Positions 1 to 10,850 of a DNA stretch of 64,000 nt are shown here, piece by piece. Every line of letters starts with the position of its first letter. Positions within the stretch are counted from its first letter, which is position 1. Below the pieces are notes generated by a model, which saw only the letters and a list, made by a program, of their open reading frames with translations, was not told the DNA's origin and did not search any database. Where the stretch lies: the NCBI RefSeq assembly GCF_020921035.1, contig NC_063151.1, positions 29,332,934 through 29,396,933 on the forward strand, in the 5' to 3' direction. The position numbers were made by a program, and so were the translations under genes. The stretch is from Rhodamnia argentea. Its lineage: Eukaryota; Streptophyta; Magnoliopsida; Myrtales; Myrtaceae.

Positions 1-38
1 TGTATTATCTCTGTGTTTCATTGGGTTACTTTTTGCAG

Positions 39-2519
39 GCTCTCGTGTTAAATCATTCAACATTTAGTTCTTCATTGCTTCGACGGTTTGGAATTTCTTC
101 CTCTGCATCACCTGAACCTAGCGAAAAGGATCAGGGGAGCACCACAGAAAAGAACAGTGCATCCCCCGATGCACCTAAAGCGGGTGAGAATGCTAAAGGG
201 TCTAATCAAGGGGAGGGTACCACTTCTGGAGAAACTAAAGTGCCCAACCAGGCAGAAAATTCAGGTTCAACTTTTGAATTCGAGCATCATGTCTGAAACT
301 ATCAGACATTGAGATAATGGCACCAAAGAAGTTGGGTTTCTCGATGCAGGTTTGGAGGGAGACGAGGAGCTCTCTATGGACGACTTGGTGAAGCTTGTGT
401 CAGAAAAGGAAGAACTGTTGAAGTTGAAACATAAACAGATAGAGGAAATGCAAGATAAAGTTCTTCGAACCTATGCGGAAATGGAGAATGTCATGGACAG
501 AACTAGGCGAGAAGCAGAGAATGCAAAGAAATATGCCATACAGGTGTGTCATCTATACAGTTCCTCCCCCTTTTTGGATAGCTGGTCCTGCTTTCATGTT
601 CTTATGGAGCTGTCCTATGGAATAGTTGCTTTTGTGATTGCTACAGTTCGTCATAAATGGTTACTTAAATATTTACTGCAGAGTTTTGCGAAAAGCTTGC
701 TGGATGTTGCAGACAATTTGGGTAGAGCTTCTTCAGTTGTCAAGGAAAGTTTCGCGAAAATTGATACTTCAAAAGATACTTCTGGAGCTGTTCCGCTTTT
801 GAAAACCCTTCTGGAAGGTGTTGAAATGACTGAGAAGCAGCTTTTGGAGGTAGTTTTTCCCCCTTTACCAGAGTTTTACTTCATATCCTTGTCTTCTTAG
901 TATAAAGTTGATAATTTTGAAGCTCAGACTGCACTGTTAACGGTGAGAAAAGAGCCTGTGAAGTACGTGGGTGGTCTTCCTCATCATATGATATAAGCTT
1001 CCACTTGTGTGAATTGGTCCCCAGAGTTGTTTAGAGATGGTGGTGGTATCCTTTGAATTCAATTCTGGATAATAGTTGCGGAAGTTATATAACTGAGCAT
1101 AGGAATACTATGGTGAAATTAATTCAGTGAGGGAACTTTTTTTTTTCCCCTTTAATTCGTTTTGGTCAGTAGTGGAAGAACCCTGTGGTGTTGTACTTTT
1201 GCACCAAAGGTAAGGATAATTGAGTGGAAAGATCTTGAGTTGTTTTCACTTTTATGAAAAGAATATATATGTTGGTTTTCTAAAAATTCGTTGGAGTGCC
1301 TTGGAGAAAAAATTAGCCATTCCTTCCATTTTACCAAGAAAAAAAGATGTTCTAAAGTTGCTTAGTGTATGCCACAAATGAAAGTTGTTTAAGGTGTTGT
1401 CACTTGCTGTTGTCTGGAACGTGCGAACGTGGCTTTGACAGAAGTACTTCCTGTACCATGTTTCAAGTTTTCAAGCTATATTATTTCATCTTTTATGTCT
1501 GTGCTTTTCCTATGAGGACTTGGTATTTCCCTATTGATCTGTTTTAAATCTTTTGAAATCGTTTCTTCTCATAGCAATGCACAGGTTGCTTACAACTATG
1601 TACAAAAACTTTAATAGTCAAGTGGCTTCAGAATTGATCGATTTGCGGTGCCTTCTTAAGTTCTTTGTCTATTGAATTCGTACAGTTGGATTCCATGATT
1701 GCTGCTGCTTCTGAGATGTCTAACAGCTTTCCTGTTCCATTACTTTCAGGTGTTCAAAAAATTTGGGATTGAGAAATATGATCCTGTCAATGAACCTTTT
1801 GATCCACATAGGCACAATGCAGTATTCCAAATGCAAGATGGTTCTAAACCTCCAGGCACAGTTGCTGTTGTTCTGAAGGTAACTGTGGTTTAATTTGTCC
1901 TTTATATTAGTATTATTTATAGGTTGTTGGAACTTCTATTCCCTTCTTATTCTTGGCAGTGTGCCTTGGGTGGATCTGTTGTTCTGATGATATAGGTCTA
2001 TTTGCGAATATCTTGCTTGTTTAGTATTTTGGTATATTTAGGTCTTGGCAGCTTCAGTAATAACTCTTTTTCAACTTGATAGCACAATTGGAGAAGTAAT
2101 TTTAAAAGCTTTCTGGATTTGTGAATTTCAGTTGCTCTAAGAGGGATGAGTCTCTTGATGTAGTGTATCCTGATGCAATGTCCGGTAGAAATTGCTAGTT
2201 TTAGTATAGTTGAGTCAATTAGGACATGGATGGTGGCATTTGGGCAAGCAAGTTCACTTCGTCTATGTCCTTTGGGAGCATTTTGGGTCTAGACGAAAAA
2301 ATCTTCAATCATTAAGCTAGAGTTTATTTCGTTTCCATGACAGTACTTAGTAAGATGGAGAAGCTGAATGTATTCTCCATCAATCTTCTTTGAGTGCGTA
2401 ATAAAGGGCTAGTGTTTATTTTGTTGCTGCAGCCGGGGTACATGCTATATGAGCGAGTTCTTCGTCCTGCCGAGGTTGGCGTAACTCAAGCAGCGGAAAA
2501 CGACACCCCAGGAGAATAA
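39..2519 (+). CDS. MGE1: Mitochondrial GrpE-type co-chaperone (Mge1-like), 5' end outside window
   Basis: Nucleotide-exchange factor for mitochondrial Hsp70 (family knowledge). Visible exons are 39-264, 350-543, 682-849, 1750-1878 and 2433-2519; all junctions are GT-AG and the phases agree, giving 267 residues before TAA. The first visible exon is a low-complexity acidic/Ser-rich linker. The second carries the coiled-coil segment with LSMDDLVKLVSEKEELL and VLRTYAEMENVMDRTRR. The third has AKSLLDVADNLGRASSVVKE, and the last two hold the beta domain with EKYDPVNEPFDPHRHNAVFQ and RPAEVGVTQ. The start codon and transit peptide lie upstream of base 1. The 138-bp intron at 544-681 is a multiple of three and has no in-frame stop. 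Mitochondrial rather than plastid location is inferred from similarity to the plant Mge1 group as I remember it. Confidence 0.95.
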
Positions 2520-3580
2520 TCCAAACTGCGAAAGACTCTCAAGCACAGAGTTGGCTGGGTTGTGGAATCCGAAGCCCGACTCCAACTGCAATGGCTGTGA
2601 ACTCGCATCTTCATCTTAAAGAGGTATTGTTCTGGTTTGGAAATTTTGGATCCGGTAGAGGGGGAAAAAAGTATAGCAGTTTTCACACTGGCTGTCGATG
2701 AGATTTATCCGAGAAACTACGGATGGCTGGTGCTTTTATTTGCAATAGTTCCTGATCAATGACTAATAGTTATACATCCCGAACTTGTACATGTGTACAT
2801 TGTATGGCATGGTTAGCATTGAACTTAAATTTGAGGAATTTTCAGTGCAAGAATTTCCGCTTCAGGCTTGATGCCCTGAAGGAAAAAAATTGCTGGAGCT
2901 GCTGAAGTTGACGTACCATTGATGCTAAGATGCATGTGAGTTGACTGTAGTTCAGTCTAAATGCCATATCTGAGCTGAATTCGATAAAGTTGGCTCTGTA
3001 TTGCGTTAGGGGTTAAGAAAACGTTCGCTAGGTGTTTCCGATCTGATTGCGCCTATACTTGCAAATTGACTGTTGGAACTATTATTGGGAAACAGCATAA
3101 AAATGCTTGGCGGAGAATTACTGGCGCATGGTACGGAGAATTACTAGTGCACGATACGTATTTACAACAGTAATTTCTTTTTTGTGCACGGCGAATGCAA
3201 AATCACCGTGATCTAAGCTAGTCTTTATGATAAATGGAGTTGCCAAACTCATACCAGTGGCATTTTTCCGATTTCGTTTGTTTTACGAAAAATAAATTAT
3301 TTAAAAAATATTATTTTTTAATTAATCACTTAGTTAATTAAAAGTGTTAAAATATTTTTGTTTATTTTTTTTTAAACAAGAAAAACGATTATTTTTAAGA
3401 AAATATTTATTAAACTATTCGTTTATGGAGAAATAAATTAAATCTAATTTTTTCTGTTCTTAACTTCCAATCGAGAAATTTCCACCTCTTCGAATAGCGG
3501 GGTGTGTATAGCAGTACTTTTACTTTAGAAATCAACTTATGCTCTTGAGGGAGAGTTGATTTTCTTTACTTCTTCTTTAA

Positions 3581-3993
3581 GGGCGCATATAGTAAGACTT
3601 CTTTACTAGAAATCAACTTCTGATCGGAAGTTGATTTCTCTACTTCTTCTAAAAAGTAGAAGTTGATTTTTCTACTTCTAATCGGATAAATTCATTTGAT
3701 AACGGTTGAAATTTTCTACTTTTGAAATATTGTTAACAAAATCTTCGGCGGCCGGCGGAGGTGGGCCGGCGGAGGTCGGTGTGGTTGAAAAAGTGATTCT
3801 AAAGCGGAGAAGTAAAAAATTTTTACTTCTTAAAGTTGGCCAAAAACCTTGCCAAAAGTTAAAAATCCTACTATAAGTTAATTTTTTTACCAAGCGGATT
3901 TCTACTTTGGCAAGGTTTTTATCAAATGGATTTCCTTGCCGGATTAACTTCTGGCGGAGAAATCCAGAAGCGGAAGTGTTATCATGTAGTTCC
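3581..3993. mobile_element. Non-autonomous DNA transposon with a GC-rich core
   Basis: The right end read in reverse (catgataacacttccgcttc) resembles the left end (catatagtaagacttcttta) and the ends of the larger element at 25864-26794. Inside is a hairpin, aaatcaacttc and gaagttgattt around a 6-base loop near 3609-3636. A GC-rich patch with cggcggccggcgg near 3745-3780 stands out in an otherwise AT-rich element. No transposase is visible. The boundaries are approximate and I saw no clear target duplication. Confidence 0.5.
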
Positions 3994-4221
3994 TAAATGG
4001 CTTCAAAATTATTTTTGAAGCAAAAAAATATTTCAGAAATAAAAAAAATGAAGTTGCGTAAGTAAACGAATTTCTGACAGAAATTAAATTTCCCTTTAAA
4101 ATCACATTTGAAGCAGAAATTCTGCTCGAAAAATATTGTTATGTGCGCCCAAGCAATAAGTTTGACAATGGGCCAACCAAAAGATTTATCACGGTTGTGC
4201 CGTGGAATTACTACCTCTACC

Positions 4222-4546
4222 CAGGGGTGTGCTCGGCCCGTGCTAGCCCAAAACTAAACAGTGCCAAGCTCGACTTGGCCCGAACCCTCTTCGGGCCGAA
4301 TTGGGTTGATTTCTTTCTTTTTCTTTTTATTTTTTTAAATCAAAATCACTTGACATGTTCGTCGAATGAAAGAATATAAAAAATAAAAATAAGATAAATT
4401 CAAAAGAAAATATGAGTGAAAAAAAAATCGGAACCGGGCTGGCCCAATCCTAATAGTACCAAGGCGGCCGAAAAGCCCGAAAATTGAGGTGAATTTTTGA
4501 GCCGAGCCGAATCGGATTGGGCCGGCGCGAACTTTTTTGACACCCG
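4222..4546. mobile_element. MITE-like element with 10-bp target-site repeats
   Basis: A 325-bp segment begins with caggggtgtgctcggcccg and ends with gacacccg, which is an inverted 'gggtgtc' end. It is flanked by tacctctacc (4212-4221) and tacctctgcc (4547-4556), a 9 of 10 match that reads as a target-site duplication. Both halves are rich in GGCCC/GGGCC words (tcgggccg, attgggccgg), so the unit can fold back on itself. It contains no coding capacity. A 9-10 bp duplication would suit a Mutator-like element, but that class assignment is inference. Confidence 0.6.
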
Positions 4547-4769
4547 TACCTCTGCCAACGCGCTTGGATATTTACCGTGAGCGGTGTAGAAAAACTCTCC
4601 CGCGAAAATTTAGAAAATGAATTAAAAAAAAATGCAAGATCATTTTCCCGGTTTCTCGCAGTGTTTTCCCGATAATATATCTGTTTGATTATCCCCCTGG
4701 CGAAACTTCAAAAGCGGCTCTCCTATCTCCAGCGTCTCCTCCTCCATAGTTGGAGAAGCTTCTTCGTAA

Positions 4770-7700
4770 ATGGAGCTCTGCATCAGCTCCACATCACTCC
4801 TCAATCCCAATCGCTCTCTTTCCCTCGACTCCATCTTCTGCAAGGCCTCGACCTCACTCGCGACCTCATCTCTTCGATTCCAGCGCACGACCTTCGGTCC
4901 TCGGAAACTTTCTTCTCCTCCTCCGCGAATCCACCTGCTTCGACGGCCTCTCTCGTCGTCTCCTTCGAACGGCCGTCGTTTCGGGGTGTCCGCGTCTTCC
5001 GTCGCCGTCGCCGCCGAGAAGGACCGGCTGCCGGCGGATATCGAGGTCACGGAGGTCGAGGAACCTAACAGCAGAGTGAGTCTTCGCCCTCTGATGTGTT
5101 CTATTGCGGCCTTTGATCCTCCGACTTTGACTAAGCTGGACAGTTGTGATGTCGTTAGTTTTATAATGCGTGGACGCTTTGCGATGACATTTGTCCACGG
5201 TTGTTGCTGAAATTGAAAGTATAACCTGTATTCGTTTGGTGATTGCGCGCTCACGGAACGGGAACTGATGACATCTTTGAAATCCCTATGTTCATCAGAA
5301 TGCGTCTGTTTCTAGTGGTGGAAATTGAGGAAACACCGCCAGTACTCTGTTTTCTTCGGTGTGCTTTCTAAGTTTGAAAAGTCGCCTTGCATTACACTAA
5401 CTATGAGCTTGAAACTTTTCTGTGGGAAAGTCTGTTATGAGAATTGAAATAGAGCTGTTTTAACCCTCTCTCTCTCTCTCTTTGAAGCAGTGAGAATCAT
5501 GGAAAAGCACTGATAAAGAACTACTTACTTTTTGTCCTCTGCAGGTGAGATTAAGTGTAGAAGTTCCACCTGTGGTATGCGAAGATTGTTACAGAGGGGT
5601 TATCAAGGAGTTCACGAAGCAAGCTAAGGTCAAATGCATATCTGCTTTACTGGGAGCAGTTTGATGCATTTTAAGCTGTTGGTCTTGTGCATAACTAATT
5701 TGGTTATGCTTCTTCTTTCTTATAATTTAGCAGAGAGTACATTGTGGAATACGGGAATGTGTTATTGTATTCTGAATACATTGACTTTTGTGCCTCAGAG
5801 AAAAGAATCTTCAGAGACCATTGAAATTTGCAATCACTTGCATGTGACAATTATTAAATAGGAGCTAATGTGGACAAACCTTACTTCAGTTCTTCATTTT
5901 GACTTTCAAGTCTGAATGCTATGTATCCTGCTTCATGCCTAGAGTATTTACACCCTTTTTCAAGGCAATTGTCGCCTAGAATGAACATTAGTAATGCATT
6001 CATCTCCTCTTCTTTTGAAACCAGATTCCTGGCTTTCGTCCTGGAAAGAATGTCCCAGAGAGCATTCTCTTAAGTTACGTAGGGAAGCAAAATGTTCAAA
6101 AGGCTACCGTTGAGTCTATACTGAAGAGGACACTTCCCCATGCCATGTCTTCGGTATGTTAGAGTAACTTTCACTCCTTTATGTTTTGATGATTTTCAAC
6201 GAAAGAATAACTTGTTGATGGTTTATTGGGATCAAATTTCCTGAAAGTTCCATCTAGTAAAATCCATCTTAAGATGCTTACACCTCTTGCCAGCTGCTTA
6301 GTGATGAGTTGCCATGCTCGGTAAAATGTGATTGATCCCTAAATTTAGGGCCTAAATGTTTTGACTTATGAAAAGTACTTACGACTCTCCCACCAAAAAA
6401 GAAGAAAAAAAGCTGTTAAATAATTTGCAAAGAGTATAAGTTAAAGTGTTACAAGTAAAGTCAGTCAAGCACACGGTTAACACTTTTTGGTGGCAGTAAC
6501 AAATGTGATACCAATGAATTGGACATGTTGTCTTTGATTTGGAATATTTCACTGATATTCACATTTCAATTGGTGAGTTGTTCAAGAGAGAGCTCATTCT
6601 ACATTTCAAAGGAAGAGATTTTATGAAATCTTACCTTGGAGTTGTTGAAGTGTGAATTGCTTTTTGAAATCTATAAAAAGGACATTGATGTGCTTCGAGA
6701 AAGAGGATATTGTCCAATGCTATTACCTATATTTGATTTTCTGTACCAAACAAGAGAGAATCCAAGACATCAGTTTGAGTTTGGTAGGCATCCATGTTAG
6801 AGCTTTTTCAGGCATGCATTTACTTGAACAGGTGTCAGGTAAAGCCCTGAAGGATTCAGTTCGCATTGTGACAAAGTTTTCTGAGATGGAGAATACTTAT
6901 ATTTCTCAGAGTTCCCTCAGGTTTGACACATGTCTCTTGAGTGTATAGATAGACAGCTTCGAATTCACAAGGACAGTTTTGTCTGTTGTCTGTGGATGCA
7001 ATGTGTTGTATTAATTGCTTCCCTTACCTATAATCCAGATATGATGTTATTGTTGATGTGGCACCTGAAGTCAAGTGGATTCCTGAAGATGGATACAAAA
7101 GCTTGAAAATTGTTGTTGAAATAGATAGTGAAATAGATGCTCAGAGAGCTTGTCAACAAGAACTAAGACGGCGCCACAAATCATTAGGCACATTGAGGAT
7201 TATAACTGACAGAGGACTCCAGGTTAGCAACATATAAGCCTCGACGTTGGCATTACGTGTTTTTTCCCTCCCTTAATATAGTACTTATTTCCTTTATCAA
7301 AACTTCAAAAAGCTTCACTTCAATAATCAATTAGAGAATTGTGGGATAGATAGTGACATACTGCACCTTCATAGTTTATACTCTGAGCAGATAGTGTACC
7401 TCAGATTTGTTTTATTGAGGCTCTGGCTGATTTGCAGATGCTAGGTACTAATTTTTAGATGTTTGATGTGTGTTGTCCCTATATACTCAGGATATAAAAT
7501 TATGAACCATTATATTGTAGTAGGTTTCATAAACTTGGTTGCTTCTTATGTTCTTATTATCCTTGCTTTATCAGCTTTTATGTGAGTCTAGAATCTGCAC
7601 TATTGATGCGCCTTATCCACAGATTGGGGATGTCGCTGTCTTGGATATATCAGCAACAACAGTCGATCAAGATGAATCCAACGTTAAAAATATTCCTTCT

Positions 7701-10700
7701 GCAGAAAGTAAAGGTTCGGCAATGTCCAGCGAAGACTTTGCAATTTCTATTTGTAGTGCACAACCAGCATTCTCATATTCAATTAGCAACAAAATTGCAG
7801 GGTTTCATTTTGACACTGAAGACGGTGACAAACTGCTACCTGGTTTCCTCGATTCAATAATCGGCATTCAGCGCAGTGAAACAAAGTCTTTCCCACTTTT
7901 CTTTCCTGATAACTGGAATCAAGAAAATCTACGTGGTGTTCATGCTCAATTTACAGTAAGTTCCTCTTTATTGTGGCGCTGGTTTCTTGTATATTTTGAC
8001 ACACACACACACTTCAAGAAATAATGCTCTAAAACAGATTTTTGAAAAATGCCAGTGTCTCTTCTTACAACTAAACTATCAGAGCCAGCTCTTTTATTTT
8101 TAATTCCTTTTCTTTTTGGCCAACAGTGCTGCAACCTTACTAGTCAAACTAATCCTAACTTAAATTACTGTTGAGCCTATCAAGGTTTAAAGCCCTATAT
8201 TGATCATAGTACCCGCCCCCATAACCTACATATGGATGGATTCTTCTAAATTACTATTGAGCCTATCAAGGTTTAAAGCCCTATATTGATCATATTACCC
8301 ACCCCCATGACCCACATATGGATGGATTCTTCTCAAGCTGGATTTGTTACTGGTTTTTCCTCTAAACCATGGTGTGCAAATTTTTTTGCCTGATCTATCT
8401 GATGCCATCTTTCAGTGTTGCTATATACTGGTCTCATTCATAATTAGGTAATACAATTTCTTCTTTGGGGAAGCTTCTGGTAAATCTCCAAAAGTAGGCT
8501 ATATGAGTGTTCGTCATGTCTTTTTATATTTATGTTTTACTTTTTACTCTTTTTTTAACTTTTAGAGTTTGAAATAATTTTTTAAAAAATAGCACCTCAA
8601 ATTTTTTGAAAACATGCATATATTTAAAACTCAAAGTCACTGTAATTTTTGTAAATTTAATATGATATTTTTTGCACCAAATTTGAATGATTTTTTGTCT
8701 TTAGGCCAAACTAAACAAGTAATCCTGGAAACTATGCTGTCAAACTTTCCACTCAATTAAGTTGCCCGGATTCTGAAATACTAATCTGTGGACTCTTTCA
8801 TATAAAATTAAAACCTTTCTTCAATGATTTTTTTCGAGGTTGAATGCAAGGAGCTTTTTTATAGAGACCTACCGGAGTTGGATGAGTCGCTTGCTGACAA
8901 GCTTCTTCCTGGATGCACCAGCCTGAAGCAGGTAAGATGCTCGTTGTTCGCTGTTCAGCGTATAGACTCTGACCTATATGATTCCCTTTAACAGAAGAAG
9001 AAAGATAATCTGTCCAAATCTGCAGGTCGAGGATTCAGTGTTGCAAAGATGCCTAGAAGTAGAGCAAACAGCTAAAGACCAAGCAACAGACAATGCAATA
9101 CTTGACCAGCTTTCAAAGGTCCTTCTCTTGTTTTGTAATAGCTGATTAATATCCTCTATTTTGGATTTTATTGATCCTTTCTTCAATGCATGTGGCTTTT
9201 GCCTCGCGTTCCTCCCACTACAAATGTATTACCCTATATTATCATGACATGGTTCTCCCATGATGACTAGGATATTCAGTCGCGGAATTGGAGACATCTA
9301 GGCCTTATTCCCTAAATCCGAAATTTCTAAGAGAATTTTCCTGAATCTCAGGATACCCCTAAATATATTAGCATAGTGCAATAGGTTGTTTAACTTCCTG
9401 AAGTGGGCTGTCAGAATGGTTTTGTTTAGAAAAGATGATCAAGCTTCAGTTCCCTTTTGCTAAGTTTAACATTCCACTTTTGTTCTTGCTTTCGCTGACT
9501 TTTAGATGGTAGAGATTGATATCCCCCAATCTTTATTTGAAGAACAAGGGAGGCAGCTCTATGGTGCCCAGCTTCTACAGATACAGGTCCATGGACACAT
9601 TAATATGGCATGATTTTTCCTTGTTATGCAGCAAGCATATTGCGTGGAATGTTCTGTACTGTGTTACTGGCAGTGTCAGAAGTACTGGTTCTTAATTTTA
9701 CCTTTAAGTGCAACTATTTTAGGCAAGCATTTGACTAACTCTAAATTTTTCTTTTTGCATGTCTCAACTCAGGCAAATATGAAGTTAAATGAACAGCAAT
9801 TGGCTTCTCTTTCAAGTCCGAAGGCAGTAAACGAGTATTTGGAAAATCAGAAGGAAAATGTCACTCATGTCATAAAACAGAATTTGGCAGTTGGAGATAT
9901 TTTTAGACGGGAAAATCTGCAGGTATATTTGGCTGATTTTGTTGTTTTGCCAATGCATTTTAACTGCTCTGCTTCATGGTGATTTTTACTGCCTATGAGG
10001 GTCTCTCAGCTTATTTTGGATCTTCTCCTCTTAAACCTCATTTGATTCAATATGGAAGCAGTAGTGGGCTCTTAATTGCTGTAGGCTTGTAGAAATATTA
10101 TGACATTGGCTTTCATCTGTATTTGTGCTAGTTATGGTCTTAAGGTTTACTCACTTGGTGTCTTTTGGATTTGCTAAAGAAGCTCGGCCTATTATCATGG
10201 CAATTCCATTATTTACATGCTAAGTTTTAGCTTTCTTCCATCTTTTGCTCTTTATGGCCTCAGAAAACCTTTCTTTTCTTCTTTGTCTCGTGAATTTTCC
10301 CAGTTCTCCACTGAAGAACTTGTCAAGGAGGTTGAGAATTCAATTGCTGAATTTAAACGCCAGAAGCAGGAATATGATGAAGAGCGTGTGAGGGAACAGG
10401 TTTGTGTATTTGTCACTGTAATCTAAGTGCATAGCTGGTTCTTGTTGTAATTTTGTCCACAATACTTACATTGATGAATTGACATTTCTTAATTTTGTAC
10501 AGGATGAGGTCAAAAGGAATGTTTGAGAATATATATAATCGCTGGCATTCTATGTGATGTCTATATATAGATAGTTAATTGCTGCATGAATACTTTTGGG
10601 TCAGATGCTTGAATCTAGTCACTTTTGCTTGTTTCCTCCGTGCAAACAATTTAGGTGTATCTCTGAATAGGAATGCCTGACCTCTCAACAATGCAGAACC

Positions 10701-10850
10701 GATCTTGATCCTTTGCTAACATGTGTTGTTTGATCTTATACTGTCTTCTCTTCTTACACTTGAATAATGCAGGTTCAGGAGATTCTAGAGGGCGCGAAGG
10801 TGCTTGAATGGTTGAGAGAACGAGCAGAAATTAATTACATAAAAAGGTGA
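4770..10850 (+). CDS. TIG: Chloroplast trigger-factor-type chaperone
   Basis: Ribosome-associated prolyl-isomerase chaperone for nascent plastid proteins (family knowledge). Twelve exons: 4770-5075, 5545-5628, 6025-6153, 6832-6920, 7039-7222, 7623-7955, 8839-8931, 9026-9118, 9506-9586, 9773-9922, 10304-10399 and 10773-10850; all phases agree, giving 571 residues. The start at 4770 opens a Ser/Arg-rich plastid transit peptide (MELCISSTSLLNPNRSLSLD). After it come the ribosome-binding domain (about residues 100-265; CYRGVIKEFTKQAK, IPGFRPGKNVPE), the FKBP-like domain encoded largely by exon 6 (LLPGFLDSIIGIQRSETK), and the helical C-terminal domain (RDLPELDESLADKL through GAKVLEWLRERAEINYIKR). 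Length and motif order match the plant TIG group. It lies 2.2 kb downstream of GrpE on the same strand, with no sign of co-transcription. Confidence 0.96.
8161..8332. repeat. 86-bp direct tandem duplication in TIG intron 6
   Basis: Two copies with an 86-bp period, 8161-8246 and 8247-8332, differ at only a few positions. Both contain gagcctatcaaggtttaaag and cacatatggatggattcttc (the first copy has tacatatgg). It is a simple recent duplication inside the intron, with no apparent effect on coding. Confidence 0.9.

Larger units (their letters stand above)
2520..4769. other. Intergenic region between GrpE and TIG, repeat-rich
   Basis: The first ~600 bases are probably GrpE 3' UTR and downstream flank. 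From about 3230 the DNA becomes AT-rich and carries remnants of non-autonomous DNA transposons, annotated separately at 3581-3993 and 4222-4546. A stretch near 3260-3440 contains 'cgtttgttttacgaaa', which resembles the ends of the short element at 19481-19735. I see no supportable gene here. Confidence 0.6.

Noticed and set aside
4640-5254. 204-residue minus-strand open frame over TIG exon 1
   Set aside because: It is antisense to a well-supported transit-peptide exon, has no family motifs, and is a by-product of GC-rich Ser/Arg codons.
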